Of a DNA stretch of 64,000 nucleotides, positions 47,599 to 56,979 are shown in pieces. How positions within the stretch are numbered: position 1 is the stretch's first letter; every line of letters starts with the position of its first letter. The stretch covers positions 1-64,000 of the forward strand of contig CAZEZP010000102.1 of assembly GCA_964516435.1 (NCBI GenBank), in the 5' to 3' direction. The notes beneath the pieces were generated by a model. The model ran no database searches, was not told the DNA's origin, and worked only from the letters and a program-made list of their open reading frames with translations. The position numbers and the translations under genes were made by a program. The stretch is from HGW-17 sp964516435 (lineage in GTDB: Bacteria; Myxococcota_A; Polyangia; HGW-17).

Positions 47599-48624
47599 TC
47601 AGGCATCGGCATCGAGTCCCAGCGCCACGAAGATCACGGCCAGCGCTTCCAGCAGTTCCGATGGGATGGGCTCCTGCTCGTCGATCTCGCACAGCGCCCT
47701 CGCCAGCCGCGGGTCCTGCACCACGGGCACGCCCGCACGGCGCGCCAGCCGCTTGAACTTCCGGGCGGCCTCGCCACGGGTCCGCGCCAGCACGAAGGGT
47801 TCACGGGATTCATCCATTCCAACGGCCACGGCGACATGTTCGGGATTCACGATCACCACCTTCGCCTGGGAAACGAGCCGATGCTCCGGGGGCATGGCCA
47901 GCAGGCGCTCGAAAAAACTGCGGCGCTGCATCCGCACGTGCGGGTCGCCTTCCTGCTGCCGGTGCTCCTCCTGGATTTCCCGGCGGGTCATGCGCAACTC
48001 CCGCGCATGGCGCCACAGCACGATCCCAACGTCCATGGCGGAAAGCAAGAACAGCACCCCGAACTGCATCCACAGCAGCCGGCGAAAGAGTTCGGCAAAA
48101 CGCGGCAGTTGCGGATCCGCCTGCAGAACGAGCACGTCGCCGCGCACCATCCACAGCAGCAGCATGCCGCCCAGCGCCAAAAAGAGCACGAACGGCAGCG
48201 CCACCAGGGCATCCGTCAACGCCCGGCGGCTCCAGATTTTCCCGAGTCCGCGGGAGGGCGACAGGTTTTCCCAGCGGGGCCGCAGGCGAAGGAAGTTGGG
48301 CACCAGACCCGTCTGGACCCACCCCGCGAGCAGCGCCCCGGCTACCCCCAGCACCCAGAAGGGCCACGAAACCCGCACGAACACACCGGCAGCTTCGAAC
48401 AGCATTCTTTCCGGACTTTCCATCTGCAGCGAAAATGCCCGCCGGGAAAAATCCGCCAGCGCCCAGGCTGCCGCCTGCACCAGCGCCGCGAAAAACAGCA
48501 CGAACAGGCAATGATGCAAGAGCGGGGAAACCTTGCGCGAATACGCGACCTGCCCGCGCTTCCATGCCTCCCGCTTCCGGCGGGGAGTCGCCGGTTCGCT
48601 GCGTTCCTGGGCCTCATCCGCCAT
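47599..48624 (-). CDS. FlhB/YscU-family export switch protein with an NPEH motif
   Basis: A 341-residue protein of the type III secretion and flagellar export apparatus switch family, which in other bacteria sits in the inner membrane and cuts itself to change substrate specificity. The N-terminus SEPATPRRKREAWKRGQVAYSRKV is diagnostic, followed by four hydrophobic helices. The cytoplasmic tail has VVIVNPEHVAVAVG: residues 260-263 are NPEH instead of the usual NPTH. The self-cleaving Asn-Pro is kept, but the Thr is Glu. The gene is alone: no other export genes are nearby. It is the last gene after glyQS and two lipoproteins, starting 60 bases after the previous stop, behind GGGAGGACCCGC. Confidence 0.87.
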   Translation of the reverse strand: MADEAQERSEPATPRRKREAWKRGQVAYSRKVSPLLHHCLFVLFFAALVQAAAWALADFSRRAFSLQMESPERMLFEAAGVFVRVSWPFWVLGVAGALLAGWVQTGLVPNFLRLRPRWENLSPSRGLGKIWSRRALTDALVALPFVLFLALGGMLLLWMVRGDVLVLQADPQLPRFAELFRRLLWMQFGVLFLLSAMDVGIVLWRHARELRMTRREIQEEHRQQEGDPHVRMQRRSFFERLLAMPPEHRLVSQAKVVIVNPEHVAVAVGMDESREPFVLARTRGEAARKFKRLARRAGVPVVQDPRLARALCEIDEQEPIPSELLEALAVIFVALGLDADA

Positions 48625-48684
48625 GCGGGTCCTCCCTTCCTTCAGGCATCATTTTCGGAAAAGCGCAGAAAAGGTTGCCACGAA

Positions 48685-51171
48685 TCAGCGAACCTGGAAC
48701 GTATCGTCCAGCGCGAGGTTGCGGGCCAGCACGCGCACGAACTGGCCGATGTACGAGGAGCCGCCGCTGGAATCGGCCATGTCGAGAATGTAGAGATAGC
48801 CGTCGGGCCCGGCCCCGACCCACGACGGAAACCGCACGGCCACATCCTTGCCGAAACGGCCGAATCCCGCCAGGACGTTGAACTGGGCCCGGTACTGCAC
48901 CGGGATTTCCGCAGTTTCATCCATCGTCATGCGCAGGGTGAAAAATGGTGTGACTTGCTCGCCACCCTGGCGGGGCAGCCGGTAATCGAACGTGCCCGGA
49001 ATATCCGCGCAGGCGCGCTGCGGCCCCACGGCTTCCCGGTATGGCCGGTACGGCGTTCCCGACCCGGTCAGCACGAAACTGCCATGGGAGCGCACTTCAT
49101 AAATCTGCGGTCCCGAAAGGCACCAGAAAGAATTCATCTCGGGCCAGAGCGCGCCGACGCACGTGCCCAGAGTCTCTCCCTCGGCCCTGCGGCACACGGC
49201 GCCCTGCTTCCAGCCGAAGACCCGGCAATCCAGATCCGACGTACAGGTCGACGGCGCGTGCGTTTCCCGGTCGGCATATTCCAGCGGAGCCAGCAGCAGG
49301 GCATCGGCCCACACGTCCGTCACGAGGAATTCCCGATCCGATGCCAGAAAACGCGAGCAGGCATTGGTGAAATCCTGGGCATGCTCCTTCGGGAAGCACA
49401 GTCCCGGCAGATCCTGGCGCTGCATGGGCGTGCGGCGGCACACCTGATCATCCAGGCAATCCTCCGAGGAATCGCAGCCCACGATGCGTAGCACGTCTCC
49501 TGCGCGCACCCCAGCGGCGCAGTAGTTGGCGCCCATGTCATAGAAGAACAAATCGGGAGCCGAGGAGGCATCCCGATCCGCCACGCCCCAGCGCCGGGCG
49601 GACCCCGGCAGCACGCCATCCCACACGAGGCTCCAGGTTTCAGAACGCATGAAGTAGCCGTCCATGTCGTGCAGGTGCAGCCCATCGTCGAAGGGAACGA
49701 TTTGCGGAAGGCCGCCGGAGGGGAGCGTGGGGGAATCCTCGATGTAGTAGGAAACCGGCGTTTCCATGCGCGGACGGCCGCCGGAAGAGGAGTTCTCCCC
49801 GATGTCCACGGCATTGCGGAACCGGTGCGCCAGCACTTCCTCCGGCCATGTCTGGACCTCGCCTGCGCCCAGCCGGTAATCGAACACGTCCTGCGTGAAG
49901 GCTTCATCCAGATTGAGAACGTAGAGCACGCCGTCCCAGGACACCGCCGCGCCGAAGATCCCCAGCAGCGTGGTCTTTTCCCGGGGATCCTCGTTTTCCG
50001 TGTTCTCCGGGCGCTCGAAGAAGGCCACATCCTGGAGCGGCCGGTTCTCCGAGAGTTGGATGCCGGGCGAAAGCGCCAGAAAATGCCGCGGCGCCGTACC
50101 CACGGGCAGGCATCCCCGCTCCGGCGAATCGATGCCGAGAGCCGGCAACTGGCGCGTATCGGCCTGCGTTTCGCACTCCACGCGATCGGACAGCCGCACC
50201 ACCCGGATGTCGCCGGCGTTCGTCACGGCATACAGGAAACGGCCCCAGCGGGTCTGCGGCGTGATGCGCAACCTGCCAAACCCGCGGGTTTCCCCGTCCA
50301 GCCGCACGGGTTCCGCCGCCAGCGGTTCTCCCGAATCCGCGTCCAGGTCCAGCGCCAGCAGGACATCGGGCGCATCGGGAGAATTCGCGTTGAGCCCCAC
50401 GAACAGCGTGGTGGATTCTACCACCAGGGGCATGGGACTCCAGCGGACTGGCGAGGCATCGGCTGTGCCGTTCTCCTCCGGACAATCGGCCATGGAAAGA
50501 GGTTCCAGATACGGAGATTCGCCGGAAAGCCGGTAGGCCGACACCACCTGCCCGGAGGCATCCACGCGCGCCAGCGCCTGGCAGCCCGGAAACGTCAGCC
50601 ATGCATCCGGAAAAACGCCCTTCGTTTCGATGGCGAAGGGAACGGAAGAGAGAGGTACGCCCTGTTCCGTCAAAGGCATTGTCGCGGGCGCTTCCGCCGG
50701 CGTCTCCCCCCGAGCCATGGCCAGAAGGGCCGACACGGGCACCCGCACCAGCCGCGACGGACGAAAGGCCGCCACGCTCACGACGCCTGCAGCGTCATCA
50801 TAGGCCATGTCCTGCAACTGCATGCCCACGGGAAAGAAGTTGTAGCCTGGAGAGAGGGAATCCAGATCCACCAGTTTCTTTTCCTTGAGATCCACGAGCG
50901 CCAGTTCGCCGCGGGCCGAGAGCGCAATGACCGCGAAATTCCGCGTATTGGAGGGATTTTCGCTGCACGATTGCCGGGTTTCCCTCTGCCAGTGTCCCGC
51001 ATCGTCCTTGCGGGCGCAGAAGAAAATGGCGGAAACGGGGCGCTCCAACTGGCGTTCGGGAAGTTCCTCGGAACTGTCGTCACAGGCCGAAACCAGCCCG
51101 AGAGCCCAAAACGCCACGAGGACGCCGCCCCAATACGACCAGCCCCGCACGGGGAAAAATGACATGCGCAT
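48685..51171 (-). CDS. Large lipoprotein, function unknown
   Basis: An 828-residue lipoprotein: signal peptide (WGGVLVAFWALGLVSAC), then an acidic DDSSEEL stretch. The body contains many short beta segments of propeller type (FAVIALSARGELALVDL, GVLYVLNLDEAFTQ) and scattered cysteine pairs. No catalytic motif was seen. AAAGGA lies seven bases before the ATG at 51171, and the gene starts three bases after the upstream lipoprotein's stop, so the two form a pair. The placement of long beta-rich lipoproteins in tandem is common in myxobacteria; role unknown. Confidence 0.68.
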   Translation of the reverse strand: MRMSFFPVRGWSYWGGVLVAFWALGLVSACDDSSEELPERQLERPVSAIFFCARKDDAGHWQRETRQSCSENPSNTRNFAVIALSARGELALVDLKEKKLVDLDSLSPGYNFFPVGMQLQDMAYDDAAGVVSVAAFRPSRLVRVPVSALLAMARGETPAEAPATMPLTEQGVPLSSVPFAIETKGVFPDAWLTFPGCQALARVDASGQVVSAYRLSGESPYLEPLSMADCPEENGTADASPVRWSPMPLVVESTTLFVGLNANSPDAPDVLLALDLDADSGEPLAAEPVRLDGETRGFGRLRITPQTRWGRFLYAVTNAGDIRVVRLSDRVECETQADTRQLPALGIDSPERGCLPVGTAPRHFLALSPGIQLSENRPLQDVAFFERPENTENEDPREKTTLLGIFGAAVSWDGVLYVLNLDEAFTQDVFDYRLGAGEVQTWPEEVLAHRFRNAVDIGENSSSGGRPRMETPVSYYIEDSPTLPSGGLPQIVPFDDGLHLHDMDGYFMRSETWSLVWDGVLPGSARRWGVADRDASSAPDLFFYDMGANYCAAGVRAGDVLRIVGCDSSEDCLDDQVCRRTPMQRQDLPGLCFPKEHAQDFTNACSRFLASDREFLVTDVWADALLLAPLEYADRETHAPSTCTSDLDCRVFGWKQGAVCRRAEGETLGTCVGALWPEMNSFWCLSGPQIYEVRSHGSFVLTGSGTPYRPYREAVGPQRACADIPGTFDYRLPRQGGEQVTPFFTLRMTMDETAEIPVQYRAQFNVLAGFGRFGKDVAVRFPSWVGAGPDGYLYILDMADSSGGSSYIGQFVRVLARNLALDDTFQVR

Positions 51172-51174
51172 CGC

Positions 51175-52500
51175 TCAATCCTTTCCAATGCGTTTCGGCG
51201 TACCGAACCGTCCCAGCCGGCGCCAGACGCCGTCGGAGAAGGCGACCAGCGCCAGCGTGCCTTCGGCGAAATTCACGACGTACATCCCCGTCCCGCGGGA
51301 CTCGGGGAAGAAAACGAACTCATGGGGCCCGAGGCCCACGCCGATCCGCTGCACCCAGGAAGACCGTTCCGGATCCAGTTCCAGGATTTCCCCTTCGGGA
51401 AACGAGGTGACGAACAGTTTTCCATCCGCCCCATGGACCTGCATCAGACCGGGCTGCGAGGAGACTTCCGTGGTGCCCGCTGGCAGCAGTTTCGTGCGCG
51501 CCTGCGCATCCGTGACGACGTCGAACGTAGCCACGACGGGCGGATAGCGGATGGCCGCATGCAGCCGCGATCCATCTGGAGAAAAGGCCAGTCCCCGCAC
51601 CTCCGCGCCGCTCTCGTAGGGCCCCCACGGACTCTGCAGGTAGTAACTGCCCACGGGGACGACGATATCGCGCCCCAGGTCGGGAACGTACTGCCATGTG
51701 TACCAGGCGATTTCCGACGCGTAGGAATTGGAAACGAAAAACGTGGAATCGTCCGCCCCAGGGCCGCGCACGGCGTCGTAGGAACCCACGTATCCGTTGG
51801 CATTGGGCGACAGGCGGGCATCGACCACCGAGGCGACCACCGGCGGCTCCACGGCGTAATCCACCACCGTCAGATACGGACTGTTCAGATGCGTCACCAC
51901 GGCATAGCGCAGATCGTCGAAGGCCAGGATCCGGAATGGATCCGCCGCCAGTCCGTCTTCCTTCGTCAACTTGTGGGAAGAGCGGCAGTCCCGCGGCCAG
52001 GACGCGTCGCATCCGGCGCCGCAATCCAGGCATGTCACCTTCCCCGAGGCATCCTCATAGACGTCCACCCACGTCAGGGACGGCTCCGCACGCACGGACA
52101 CCAGCAGACGGTACGCCATGGAGGAGCCTTCGGGCGCCGGCAGGACGACCATGCTCCCCGCATAGGAGCCCAGCCGCACCACGGTGCGGATGAGCGTGTC
52201 GTCGAGTCCGCACACGAACTGATCCGGATTTCCCGGGTCCAGCGCACAGGCGTTCGAAAGCGGAGCCGCCGCCATCTCATGGATGCGGTCGGCGTCCAGC
52301 GCCATGAGCGTGGAGCCGTTGTAGCGCAGATCGGAATTGCCATTGGTGACGAAGAGGGTCTTTCCCGAAGGGGAAAGTTGCAGGCCCGTCGGATAGAAGA
52401 AGATGTCCCTGGGCGGATCGATGCCGGCGATGTCCTTGGCGCAGCCAGCCAGTCCCGCCACCATCAGGAACAGGGAAAGGAAAGAAAAGGCTCGATGCAT
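51175..52500 (-). CDS. Lipoprotein with propeller-like repeats
   Basis: A 441-residue lipoprotein with a clear signal peptide and lipobox (LFLMVAGLAGC). The body reads like a beta-propeller: FYPTGLQLSPSGKTLFVTNGN, GLAFSPDGSRLHAAIR and KLFVTSFPEGEILELDPE resemble blade motifs of 6- or 7-bladed propellers (YVTN or SMP-30 type). No enzyme residues were recognised. The ATG at 52500 follows AGGTGG; a longer frame upstream is probably not used. It is 73 bases downstream of the small membrane gene and precedes the second lipoprotein by three bases. Confidence 0.72.
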   Translation of the reverse strand: MHRAFSFLSLFLMVAGLAGCAKDIAGIDPPRDIFFYPTGLQLSPSGKTLFVTNGNSDLRYNGSTLMALDADRIHEMAAAPLSNACALDPGNPDQFVCGLDDTLIRTVVRLGSYAGSMVVLPAPEGSSMAYRLLVSVRAEPSLTWVDVYEDASGKVTCLDCGAGCDASWPRDCRSSHKLTKEDGLAADPFRILAFDDLRYAVVTHLNSPYLTVVDYAVEPPVVASVVDARLSPNANGYVGSYDAVRGPGADDSTFFVSNSYASEIAWYTWQYVPDLGRDIVVPVGSYYLQSPWGPYESGAEVRGLAFSPDGSRLHAAIRYPPVVATFDVVTDAQARTKLLPAGTTEVSSQPGLMQVHGADGKLFVTSFPEGEILELDPERSSWVQRIGVGLGPHEFVFFPESRGTGMYVVNFAEGTLALVAFSDGVWRRLGRFGTPKRIGKD

Positions 52501-52573
52501 GAATCCACCTGCATCCTTTTTCCGGCCCACCACCCGCGCCGCAAGAAGCCGGAAACGGGCGGTTTGCCACCCA

Positions 52574-52885
52574 TCAGAAGTAATCCCCATTCATCGGGTC
52601 GTGCGAATCCCGGGAATTCGGGGAAAACGGCGCCGCCTGGTTGCGCATGTGCCGCCCCACGAGGAAGACCACGAACCCGCCCAGCGCCATGAGGACCCAT
52701 TTCGCGTTGGGAGTCAAGCCCGACAGGTAATTTCCCGGCGTGCGGAACCAGAATCCGCTCTGCAGCACGTCGAACGAGAGTTGGTGCGCCTTGTGCAGCC
52801 CGTAGGCATTCCAGCCGGCCCACCCCATGAGCGCGAGCCCTGCCAGGAGCACCAGAAGTCCGCCGTATTCCCAGAATTCCTTCAT
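52574..52885 (-). CDS. Small membrane protein, unknown function
   Basis: A 103-residue protein with two hydrophobic helices (YGGLLVLLAGLALMGWAGWNAYGL and WVLMALGGFVVFLVGRHM) and a polar C-terminus. It overlaps the end of glyS by an ATGA junction, so it is translationally coupled to it. No family was recognised. Linkage to glyS may reflect operon position rather than a shared task. Confidence 0.65.
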   Translation of the reverse strand: MKEFWEYGGLLVLLAGLALMGWAGWNAYGLHKAHQLSFDVLQSGFWFRTPGNYLSGLTPNAKWVLMALGGFVVFLVGRHMRNQAAPFSPNSRDSHDPMNGDYF

Positions 52886-54942
52886 GCCAGTGCCGCCAGG
52901 ATCTTGAAGTCGGCAATCCGCCGCATCAGGGCATCGAGCCGGAACAGCAGCGCCAGCCGGTTCTGCCGGATGCGCTCGTCGTCCGCCATCACCCGCACGC
53001 CGCGCTCGTCATCGAAGAACTCGTCCACGTCCTTCCACAAAGCCACCATCTCCCGCAAGGCCCCCGCGTGATCCTCCCGCGCCAGACGTTCCTCGCACGC
53101 CTGCCGCACCCGCTCCACGGCCGCATGCAGGTTCCGCTCCGCCGGGTGCTCCAGCAATGCCGGATCCACCTCGTCCGTGGCACGCTCGGCCTTCTTGAGG
53201 ATGTTCATGCGCCGGTACAGGCGCACCAACTGCACGAATTCCGGCGTGTCGGCGAGGCCCGCCAGCGCCGAAAGCCGCTTGCGCGCCTCCAGCGGCCGGT
53301 CGGCGCCCACAGCCAGAACGCTCTCCACCATTTCCTTGGGATGATTCTCGCCCAGCAGGCCGCGCAGACGGTCCACCACGAACTCCTGCACCTGAACGGG
53401 ATCACAGGGAAGCGGCAGCGAGGCACAGGCCTGCGCCACCATTTCCGAAAGCGAAAAATCCAGACCGGACTCGAGCAGGATGCGAAGCAGCCCCAGTGCC
53501 GCCCGGCGCAGGGCGAAGGGATCCGCGGAGCCGGTGGGCTTGAGACCCGCCGCCACGCCGCCGCACAGCGTGTCGATCTTCTCGGCCAGCGCCAGCGCGC
53601 GGCCCAGATCCGTCGACGGCAGCGCATCCCCCGAGAACCGCGGCCGGTAATGCTCCTCGATGGCCTGGGCCACGGCCGGATCCTCCCCCTGCACGAGCGC
53701 GTAGGCACGCCCCATCTCGCCCTGCAGGTCCGGAAACTCGTACACCATCTGGGTTTCCAGATCCATCTTGCACAAAAGCGCCGCCCGGTCGGCCGCGGCC
53801 GCATCCACGCCCATGCGATGCGCGAACCACGCGGCCATCTTCCGGATGCGCCCGATGCGCTCCCACATGGTCCCCAGTTTCTGGTGGTAGACCATCTTTT
53901 CCATGCGGATGCGGCGGTCCTCCAGGCGGGTCTTGCGGTCTTCGTCCCAGAAGAAGCGGGCATCGGCCAGGCGGGCGGAAAGCACGCGCTGGTTGCCGGC
54001 CAGCGAGGATTCGGGGCGGCGCAGCGGAGTTCCCAGTACGGTGGCGAAACGCGCGGCCAGCCGGCCATCGGACTGCCGGAACCCGAAATAGCGCTGATGC
54101 TTGCGCATGGCGCTCAGGATGACGGCCTCCGGAACCGCCAGGAAATCCGTGGAGAAACTGCCCATCACCAGCGTGGGATGCTCCACGAGGCAGACGACCT
54201 CGTCCACCAGCCCCTCGTCCTCGATCCACGTCAATCCTTCGCTGCGGGCGGCCTGCGCGAGCGCCTCCACGATGACTTCCCGGCGGCGCAGGGAATCCAC
54301 CATCACGCCATGGCGCTCCAGCAACGCCTCGTAGTCGCGCGCATGGCCCAGGTCCTCGCCTTCCGGCGAAACGAAACGGTGCCCGTGCACGCGCCGGCTC
54401 GACTGCAGACCATGAGAGGAAAACTGCAGCAATTCCTCTCCCAGCAACGCCACGATCCCACGCAGGGGGCGCGAAAACGTCCACGGTTCGGCGGTCCAGC
54501 GCATGCTGCGGGCGAACGGCAGCCTGGCGATCCACTGGGGCAGGATGCCGGCGAGCACCTGTGCGCTAAAACGCCCCGTCTCGCGCAGCGTGGCCGCCAG
54601 GCACAGCCGGCCGCCCTTTTCCGCGCGATGGGTCTCTTCCAGCGTGCAGCCCGCCTTCTTCAGGAAACTCTCACCGGCGCGGGTGAGCGTTCCCTCGGGC
54701 GTGAGCGCGACCTCCACGGGAGGGCCCACCAGTTCGGTTTCCAGGTCTTCCTGCCGGTCGGCGATGCCCTCCCCCACCAGCGTCAGGCGTCGGGGCGTGG
54801 TATGGGTGGTAATCGCCTCGAAATCGATGCGCGCGGTTTCCAGGAACGACAGGAACAGGCGGGGCGCCTCCTCCTGGAAGCGCATCTGCTCGGAAACGGG
54901 GATTTCCTCGCAAAACAGTTCCACGATCAAGCGTTCAGCCAT
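52882..54942 (-). CDS. glyS: Glycine--tRNA ligase beta subunit
   Basis: The 686-residue beta subunit of the tetrameric bacterial glycyl-tRNA synthetase, which charges tRNA-Gly together with GlyQ. Diagnostic stretches include LIVELFCEEIPVSEQM at the N-terminus, TPRRLTLVGEGIADRQED, HPTLVMGSFSTDFLAVPEAVILSAMRKHQRYF and the anticodon-binding region near EVDPALLEHPAERNLHAA. Length is normal. It starts inside the end of glyQ (eight-base overlap) and its stop overlaps the next gene, so the genes are tightly coupled. Confidence 0.96.
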   Translation of the reverse strand: MAERLIVELFCEEIPVSEQMRFQEEAPRLFLSFLETARIDFEAITTHTTPRRLTLVGEGIADRQEDLETELVGPPVEVALTPEGTLTRAGESFLKKAGCTLEETHRAEKGGRLCLAATLRETGRFSAQVLAGILPQWIARLPFARSMRWTAEPWTFSRPLRGIVALLGEELLQFSSHGLQSSRRVHGHRFVSPEGEDLGHARDYEALLERHGVMVDSLRRREVIVEALAQAARSEGLTWIEDEGLVDEVVCLVEHPTLVMGSFSTDFLAVPEAVILSAMRKHQRYFGFRQSDGRLAARFATVLGTPLRRPESSLAGNQRVLSARLADARFFWDEDRKTRLEDRRIRMEKMVYHQKLGTMWERIGRIRKMAAWFAHRMGVDAAAADRAALLCKMDLETQMVYEFPDLQGEMGRAYALVQGEDPAVAQAIEEHYRPRFSGDALPSTDLGRALALAEKIDTLCGGVAAGLKPTGSADPFALRRAALGLLRILLESGLDFSLSEMVAQACASLPLPCDPVQVQEFVVDRLRGLLGENHPKEMVESVLAVGADRPLEARKRLSALAGLADTPEFVQLVRLYRRMNILKKAERATDEVDPALLEHPAERNLHAAVERVRQACEERLAREDHAGALREMVALWKDVDEFFDDERGVRVMADDERIRQNRLALLFRLDALMRRIADFKILAALA

Positions 54943-55819
54943 GGGACACCCCCGAATTCAGCAGCGGATAGCCGAGTTCCTCGCGCTGGGCGAGATAGGC
55001 GGCCGCGGCCTTGCGGGCCATGGACCGCACCCGCAGGATGAAGCGCTGCCGCTCGGTGACAGAGAGCGCCCCGCGGGCGTCGAGCACGTTGAACAGGTGC
55101 GAGCAACGCAGGGCCGCCTCGTATCCGGGCAGCACGCAGCCGGCGGCGAGCGCGGCGTCGCATTCGGCCTCGTACTGGTCGAACATGGCCAGGTGCATGG
55201 CCGTGTTGGCCACCTCGAAATTGTACTTGCTCAGTTCCCATTCGTCCCGGCGGTGCACTTGCCCGTAGGTCACGCCCGGCGCCCACTGCAAATCATAGAC
55301 GTTATCGACATTTTGCAAAAACATTGCAATACGTTCCAGACCATATGTCAATTCAACGCAGACTGGATTGCAATCGAAGCCGCCAACCTGCTGAAAATAC
55401 GTAAATTGGGTAACTTCCATGCCATCCGCCCACACCTCCCAGCCCAGTCCCCAGGCGCCCAGCGTCGGGCTCTCCCAGTCGTCCTCCACGAAGCGGATGT
55501 CATGGTCCAGGGGATCGATTCCCAGACGGCGCAGGCTGTCCAGATACAGTTCCTGGGAATTTTCAGGACATGGCTTCAAAATCACCTGGAACTGGTAATA
55601 GCGGCCCAGGCGGTTGGGATTCTCGCCGTAGCGGCCATCGCCGGGACGGCGCGAAGGCTCCACGTAGCAGACGTTCCACGGCTCGGGCCCCAGCGCCCGC
55701 AGGAAAGTGGCCGGATTGAACGTTCCGGCGCCAGTTTCGATGTCATAGGGCTGCCACAGCACGCAACCCTTCTCGGACCAGTAGCGAATCAGTTCCAGGA
55801 TGACGTTTTGAAACAGCAC
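54935..55819 (-). CDS. glyQ: Glycine--tRNA ligase alpha subunit
   Basis: The 294-residue alpha subunit of glycyl-tRNA synthetase, holding the class II aminoacylation site. It has FQNVILELIRYWSEKGCVLWQPYDIETGAGTFNPATFLRALGPEPW, the usual GlyQ N-terminus (here quoted as neighbouring motifs only), and GWEVWADGMEVTQFTYFQQ and ELTYGLERIAMFLQ downstream. The start is taken as GTG at 55819 because GGAGG stands four bases upstream; a longer in-frame extension to 55909 looks non-coding. The glyQS pair is followed by unrelated envelope genes on the same strand. Confidence 0.95.
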   Translation of the reverse strand: MLFQNVILELIRYWSEKGCVLWQPYDIETGAGTFNPATFLRALGPEPWNVCYVEPSRRPGDGRYGENPNRLGRYYQFQVILKPCPENSQELYLDSLRRLGIDPLDHDIRFVEDDWESPTLGAWGLGWEVWADGMEVTQFTYFQQVGGFDCNPVCVELTYGLERIAMFLQNVDNVYDLQWAPGVTYGQVHRRDEWELSKYNFEVANTAMHLAMFDQYEAECDAALAAGCVLPGYEAALRCSHLFNVLDARGALSVTERQRFILRVRSMARKAAAAYLAQREELGYPLLNSGVSHG

Positions 55820-56051
55820 GGGACCTCCTTGGCGTACCCTGTTGCGCATTCCGGGAACGAAAACAGCCCGGCGCGGCGGATTTTTCCCATGAAATCCCGA
55901 AAAATACAAGGAAAATCCAACCGCATCGCGATCCCGGCCGTGCGGCCTCCGTCCACCCCTCCTAAAGCACCGGCATCATGGAAATCGGAACGCTTTTCTG
56001 CTATCAATCGGCCGGCGGACGCTTCCGAGTCCGCACGAAAGGACGGTTCCC

Positions 56052-56210
56052 ATGCGCCGAGTCATCTTCTGGTTGCTGCTGCCGCTTCTGGCCCTCACGG
56101 CCGGCTGCTATGACAAGACCACCTGCTGCCTCGTGGACGGCGGTTGCGACGCCGGAAACGACATGTCCGCGGATGCCGATGCCGGCGGCGACGCCGATGC
56201 GGACCGCTGA
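56052..56210 (+). CDS. Small lipoprotein, 52 residues
   Basis: This short gene encodes MRRVIFWLLLPLLALTAGC, a signal peptide with a classical lipobox (LTAGC), then a Cys-containing stretch (YDKTTCCLVDGGCDAG) and an acidic Asp/Ala tail ending in DADADR. It starts after GAAAGGACGG at 56052, divergent from glyQ. Such tiny acidic lipoproteins occur in myxobacteria but are of unknown role. The lipobox, ribosome site and intact frame support a real gene. Confidence 0.6.
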   Translation: MRRVIFWLLLPLLALTAGCYDKTTCCLVDGGCDAGNDMSADADAGGDADADR

Positions 56211-56348
56211 CGCGCCCACGCGTCTCCCTGCGATCTCCCGCCCGAATGCCCGTCCCAAGGAAAAACCCCGCGCACGGCCACGAAAGCCATTGACGCGCCA
56301 ATGCATCAGCCCATGCTGCCGAAGTGATTTCTCGCCTGAATTTCGCAT

Positions 56349-56377
56349 TTGCACAAAACATGAAAATTTGCTAGCAG
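56349..56377 (+). promoter_or_regulatory. Candidate promoter of the arsR-thioredoxin-arsFG operon
   Basis: TTGCAC at 56349-56354 and TAGCAG at 56372-56377 are spaced by 17 bases, 15 bases before the ATG of the ArsR-like gene. The -10 match is weak. The overlap of promoter and start is where an ArsR-type repressor would bind. Confidence 0.4.
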
Positions 56378-56392
56378 GCTGCAGGAGGCGCC

Positions 56393-56755
56393 ATGACGAA
56401 CGCGCACAAGCAACGACTTCGCGCACGTGCAGAAATCTTCAAGGCCATGGGGCATCCCTCGCGCCTGCTGATTCTGGACATACTCGCCGAACGCGACTGC
56501 ACGGTCACGGAACTGATGCAGGCCGTGGGCGACAACATGAGCACGGTGAGCCGCCACTTGAGTGTCCTGCGGGCGGCCGGGCTCATCGACGGCCGGCGCA
56601 TGGCCAACCAGATTTTCTACTACCTGAAGATTCCCTGCATCCCCCGCTTCTGCCAGTGCATCGACGCCGAGGTGCGGGCGCACCGGGAAGACAATGCACG
56701 GCAACCCTGTTCACAAGAATGCTTTCTGGGAGGTCCACCATGTCGAGAATCCTGA
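56393..56755 (+). CDS. ArsR/SmtB-family transcriptional repressor
   Basis: A 120-residue winged-helix regulator. The core is AEIFKAMGHPSRLLILDILAERDCTVTELMQAVGDNMSTVSRHL (recognition helix STVSRHLSVLRAAGLI). Cysteines in IPCIPRFCQCID and in the C-terminal QPCSQECF and PPCRES are candidates for binding metal(loid) or for redox sensing. ArsR proteins usually repress their own operon and release DNA on metal binding. GCAGGAGGCGCC precedes the ATG, and the gene end overlaps the thioredoxin-like gene by 16 bases. Confidence 0.9.
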   Translation: MTNAHKQRLRARAEIFKAMGHPSRLLILDILAERDCTVTELMQAVGDNMSTVSRHLSVLRAAGLIDGRRMANQIFYYLKIPCIPRFCQCIDAEVRAHREDNARQPCSQECFLGGPPCRES

Positions 56756-56979
56756 ACATCCTGGGCACGGGATGCCCGAAATGCCGCAAGCTCGAATCCA
56801 ACGTCCGCGAAGCCGTCGATCGTCTCGGTCTTTCCGACGAAGTGAAGAAAGTCTCCGACATCGATGAGATCGTGGGTTTCGGCGTGATGATGACGCCGGC
56901 CCTGGCCATCGATCGCGAGGTCGTCGTCACCGGACGCGTACCTTCGGTGGAAGAACTCGAGCAGATCCTCCGGAAATGA
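56740..56979 (+). CDS. Thioredoxin-fold small redox protein
   Basis: A 79-residue thioredoxin/glutaredoxin-like protein of the MTH895/TM0996 type. It has the active site GTGCPKCRKLE (CPKC), then VGFGVMMTPALAIDREVVVTGRVPS, including the cis-Pro segment TPA. Such small proteins donate electrons or carry out disulfide exchange with partners of the same operon. It begins inside the ArsR gene after GGGAGGTCCACC and ends four bases into the ArsF-like gene (ATGA). Confidence 0.88.
   Translation: MSRILNILGTGCPKCRKLESNVREAVDRLGLSDEVKKVSDIDEIVGFGVMMTPALAIDREVVVTGRVPSVEELEQILRK

Noticed and set aside
55820..56051. T-box or other riboswitch before glyQ
   Set aside because: No T-box sequence or tRNA-like structure could be seen, and T-boxes for glyQS are typical of Firmicutes.
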